The translations under genes were made by a program, and so were the position numbers. Shown in pieces: positions 62,946-64,000 of a stretch of 64,000 nucleotides of DNA. Under the pieces are notes generated by a model. It was not told the DNA's origin, ran no database searches, and worked only from the letters and a program-made list of their open reading frames with translations. How positions within the stretch are numbered: the stretch's first letter is position 1; every line of letters starts with the position of its first letter. Origin of the DNA: an uncultured Methylophaga sp. (GTDB lineage Bacteria > Pseudomonadota > Gammaproteobacteria > Nitrosococcales > Methylophagaceae); NCBI GenBank assembly GCA_913055695.1, contig CAJXKF010000008.1, positions 1 through 64,000 on the forward strand. The letters run 5' to 3'.

Positions 62946-63508
62946 TAGCTTAACTTTGGATTATGACTTTGCGCTTGCAACTGAGAAATAGCTAATTCAA
63001 TTTCACCGTAATAGTCGGCAAACACGACCTCAACGCGCAGGCGCTCTGCTGAAGCCACCAATGCAGCGGGGTTGGAAACCTGCTCCAGCCACTGGCTGGC
63101 CTGCTCGGCTGGAATCAGATTGCAGACATCCCCAATGGGCCAGTGGAAATACAGCTCCTTGTGCTTTTTCTCAGCCAGCACCTCCGGATCCGTGCTTTCA
63201 GGAATAGGAATGTAAGAGCTGAACATTTCCAGACCACCCTGTTGTTCGGGGTCATTAGCGAAATATTCCAGCGATAGATCCCAGCCGCGGACCAGACCGG
63301 TATTCTCGTTACCCTGTTCCAGGCTGAAGCCGTACATTGCCAGTGTGCCGTCATTGATTTTGGGCAGTTTATTCAGCGCTTTCTGCACTGATTTGATGGC
63401 CTGAATGTCTGCGTCACTGAGACCATCCAGAGACAATAGCCAGTCACCGAGCTGTATCGCTGACTGAACCAGTTGTTTATGGGATTTATCAAGCTTAATG
63501 TGAGCCAT
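62945..63508 (-). CDS. Hypothetical protein, 187 aa
   Basis: A soluble protein with no signal or membrane segment. N-terminal helices (HKQLVQSAIQLGDWLLSLDGLSDADIQAIKSVQKALNKLP) are followed by strands (LAMYGFSLEQGNENTGLVRGWDLSLEYF) and a C-terminal helix. Trp and acidic residues are common. I do not recognise the family. It is coupled to the alkaline phosphatase by a 1-bp overlap and is 12 bp after the antiporter. Confidence 0.7.
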   Translation of the reverse strand: MAHIKLDKSHKQLVQSAIQLGDWLLSLDGLSDADIQAIKSVQKALNKLPKINDGTLAMYGFSLEQGNENTGLVRGWDLSLEYFANDPEQQGGLEMFSSYIPIPESTDPEVLAEKKHKELYFHWPIGDVCNLIPAEQASQWLEQVSNPAALVASAERLRVEVVFADYYGEIELAISQLQAQSHNPKLS

Positions 63509-63520
63509 GCCTAGTTCTAC

Positions 63521-64000
63521 TTATGCAAATACCGTGGTGATGAGGTAGACGGTATATGCCACATAAGCTGACAGCAGAATACCACCCTCGATCCGGTTGA
63601 TCCGTCCCTGTCCGCGGAAGCCATAACCAAGTATGAATAGCGAAATGGTCAGCACGATCATGGTCATCACATCACGGTAAAGCAGTTCCTGGCTCACTGC
63701 CATTGGCGCAATGCTGCCGGCGATACCGACGACTGCCAGGGTATTGAACAGGTTGGAACCGATGATGTTACCCAGCGCAATATCATGCTCGCCTTTACGG
63801 GCGGCAATAACCGATGAGGCGAGCTCCGGCAAAGAGGTGCCGACAGCAACAATAGTCAGGCCGATAATCAGGTCACTGACACCCAGCGCCGTAGCGATTT
63901 CAACTGCGCCCCAGACCAATACGCGTGAACTCAGAATCAGCAGTAAAAGACCGGTAATCAGCCAAAAGACAGCGCGCTTGATCGGCATCCGGTGCTGCTC
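63521..64000 (-). CDS. Ca2+/Na+ antiporter (CaCA family), partial at window edge
   Basis: At least 159 residues, C-terminal half only; the frame stays open to base 64000, so the start lies beyond. The alpha-2 repeat of the CaCA exchanger fold is visible: VSDLIIGLTIVAVGTSLPELASSVIAARKGEHDIALGNIIGSNLFNTLAVVG, with the Glu and Asn that bind the cation. Further helices follow (MTMIVLTISLFILGYGF). It resembles YrbG-type proteins. First gene of a unit with the hypothetical gene and alkaline phosphatase. Confidence 0.88.
   Translation of the reverse strand, partial: EQHRMPIKRAVFWLITGLLLLILSSRVLVWGAVEIATALGVSDLIIGLTIVAVGTSLPELASSVIAARKGEHDIALGNIIGSNLFNTLAVVGIAGSIAPMAVSQELLYRDVMTMIVLTISLFILGYGFRGQGRINRIEGGILLSAYVAYTVYLITTVFA

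Noticed and set aside
1-64000. CRISPR arrays, insertion sequences, phage genes or an integration boundary near the tRNAs
   Set aside because: No regular direct repeats, transposase, integrase or duplicated tRNA 3' end were seen.

Overview
The window most likely comes from a marine or halophilic gammaproteobacterial methylotroph of the Methylophaga type. This is inferred from gene content: a PQQ alcohol dehydrogenase, a complete N-methylglutamate (NMG) pathway for monomethylamine, a four-gene dimethylamine monooxygenase operon, a sucrose osmolyte cluster (sps-spp-fruK-ams), FolE2 and AmmeMemoRadiSam genes. Nothing looks like an insertion sequence, phage or CRISPR array; it reads as chromosomal backbone rich in one-carbon and nitrogen functions.

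Layout. 1-275: two tRNAs. 342-4130: secreted ankyrin protein, dihaem cytochrome c, PQQ dehydrogenase with a lanthanide-type active-site signature, and a glycine-zipper protein. 4136-9738: chemoreceptor, c-di-GMP phosphodiesterase and two odd low-complexity-tailed proteins. 9751-17848: AmrS/AmrB/AmrA, RimO, a HAD phosphatase, two photolyase/cryptochrome paralogues, a DCC thiol protein. 17849-23708: sucrose synthesis and turnover. 23918-29242: an Fe(II)/2OG oxygenase, a molybdopterin oxidoreductase and a PLP enzyme. 29386-37788: a cupin, a NarL/NarX-like two-component system, a PAS-only membrane protein and dmmDCBA. 37816-45064: APC permease, guanidinium exporter under a guanidine-II riboswitch, ribBA-like, folE2, two candidate paralogous small RNAs, a TorF-like protein and a second permease. 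45165-48900: a membrane-protein/permease cluster ending in a universal stress protein. 49086-58656: mgdABCD-gmaS-mgsABC. 58900-64000: XRE-cupin regulator, truncated globin, BLUF-EAL protein, alkaline phosphatase, an unknown and a partial Ca2+/Na+ antiporter.

How it fits together. Dimethylamine is oxidised by DmmABC (with DmmD) to monomethylamine; GmaS and MgsABC make N-methylglutamate from it; MgdABCD oxidises that to glutamate plus a tetrahydrofolate-bound C1 unit. FolE2 supplies folate precursors and RibBA flavin precursors.

Main discovery. A repeated 16-bp inverted motif with NarL 7-2-7 geometry (type TACTCCC-nn-GGGAGTA) lies in intergenic regions before the cupin, dmmD, the 43459-44916 permease, the globin/BLUF-EAL pair and both small RNAs, plus a pair at mgdA. 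In six cases a -10-like hexamer begins exactly 37 bp after the site. The NarL homologue encoded between the cupin and the dmm operon keeps the E. coli NarL recognition-helix residues. I infer that this two-component system was recruited to control methylated-amine metabolism together with twin small RNAs that expose an anti-Shine-Dalgarno UCCUC loop.
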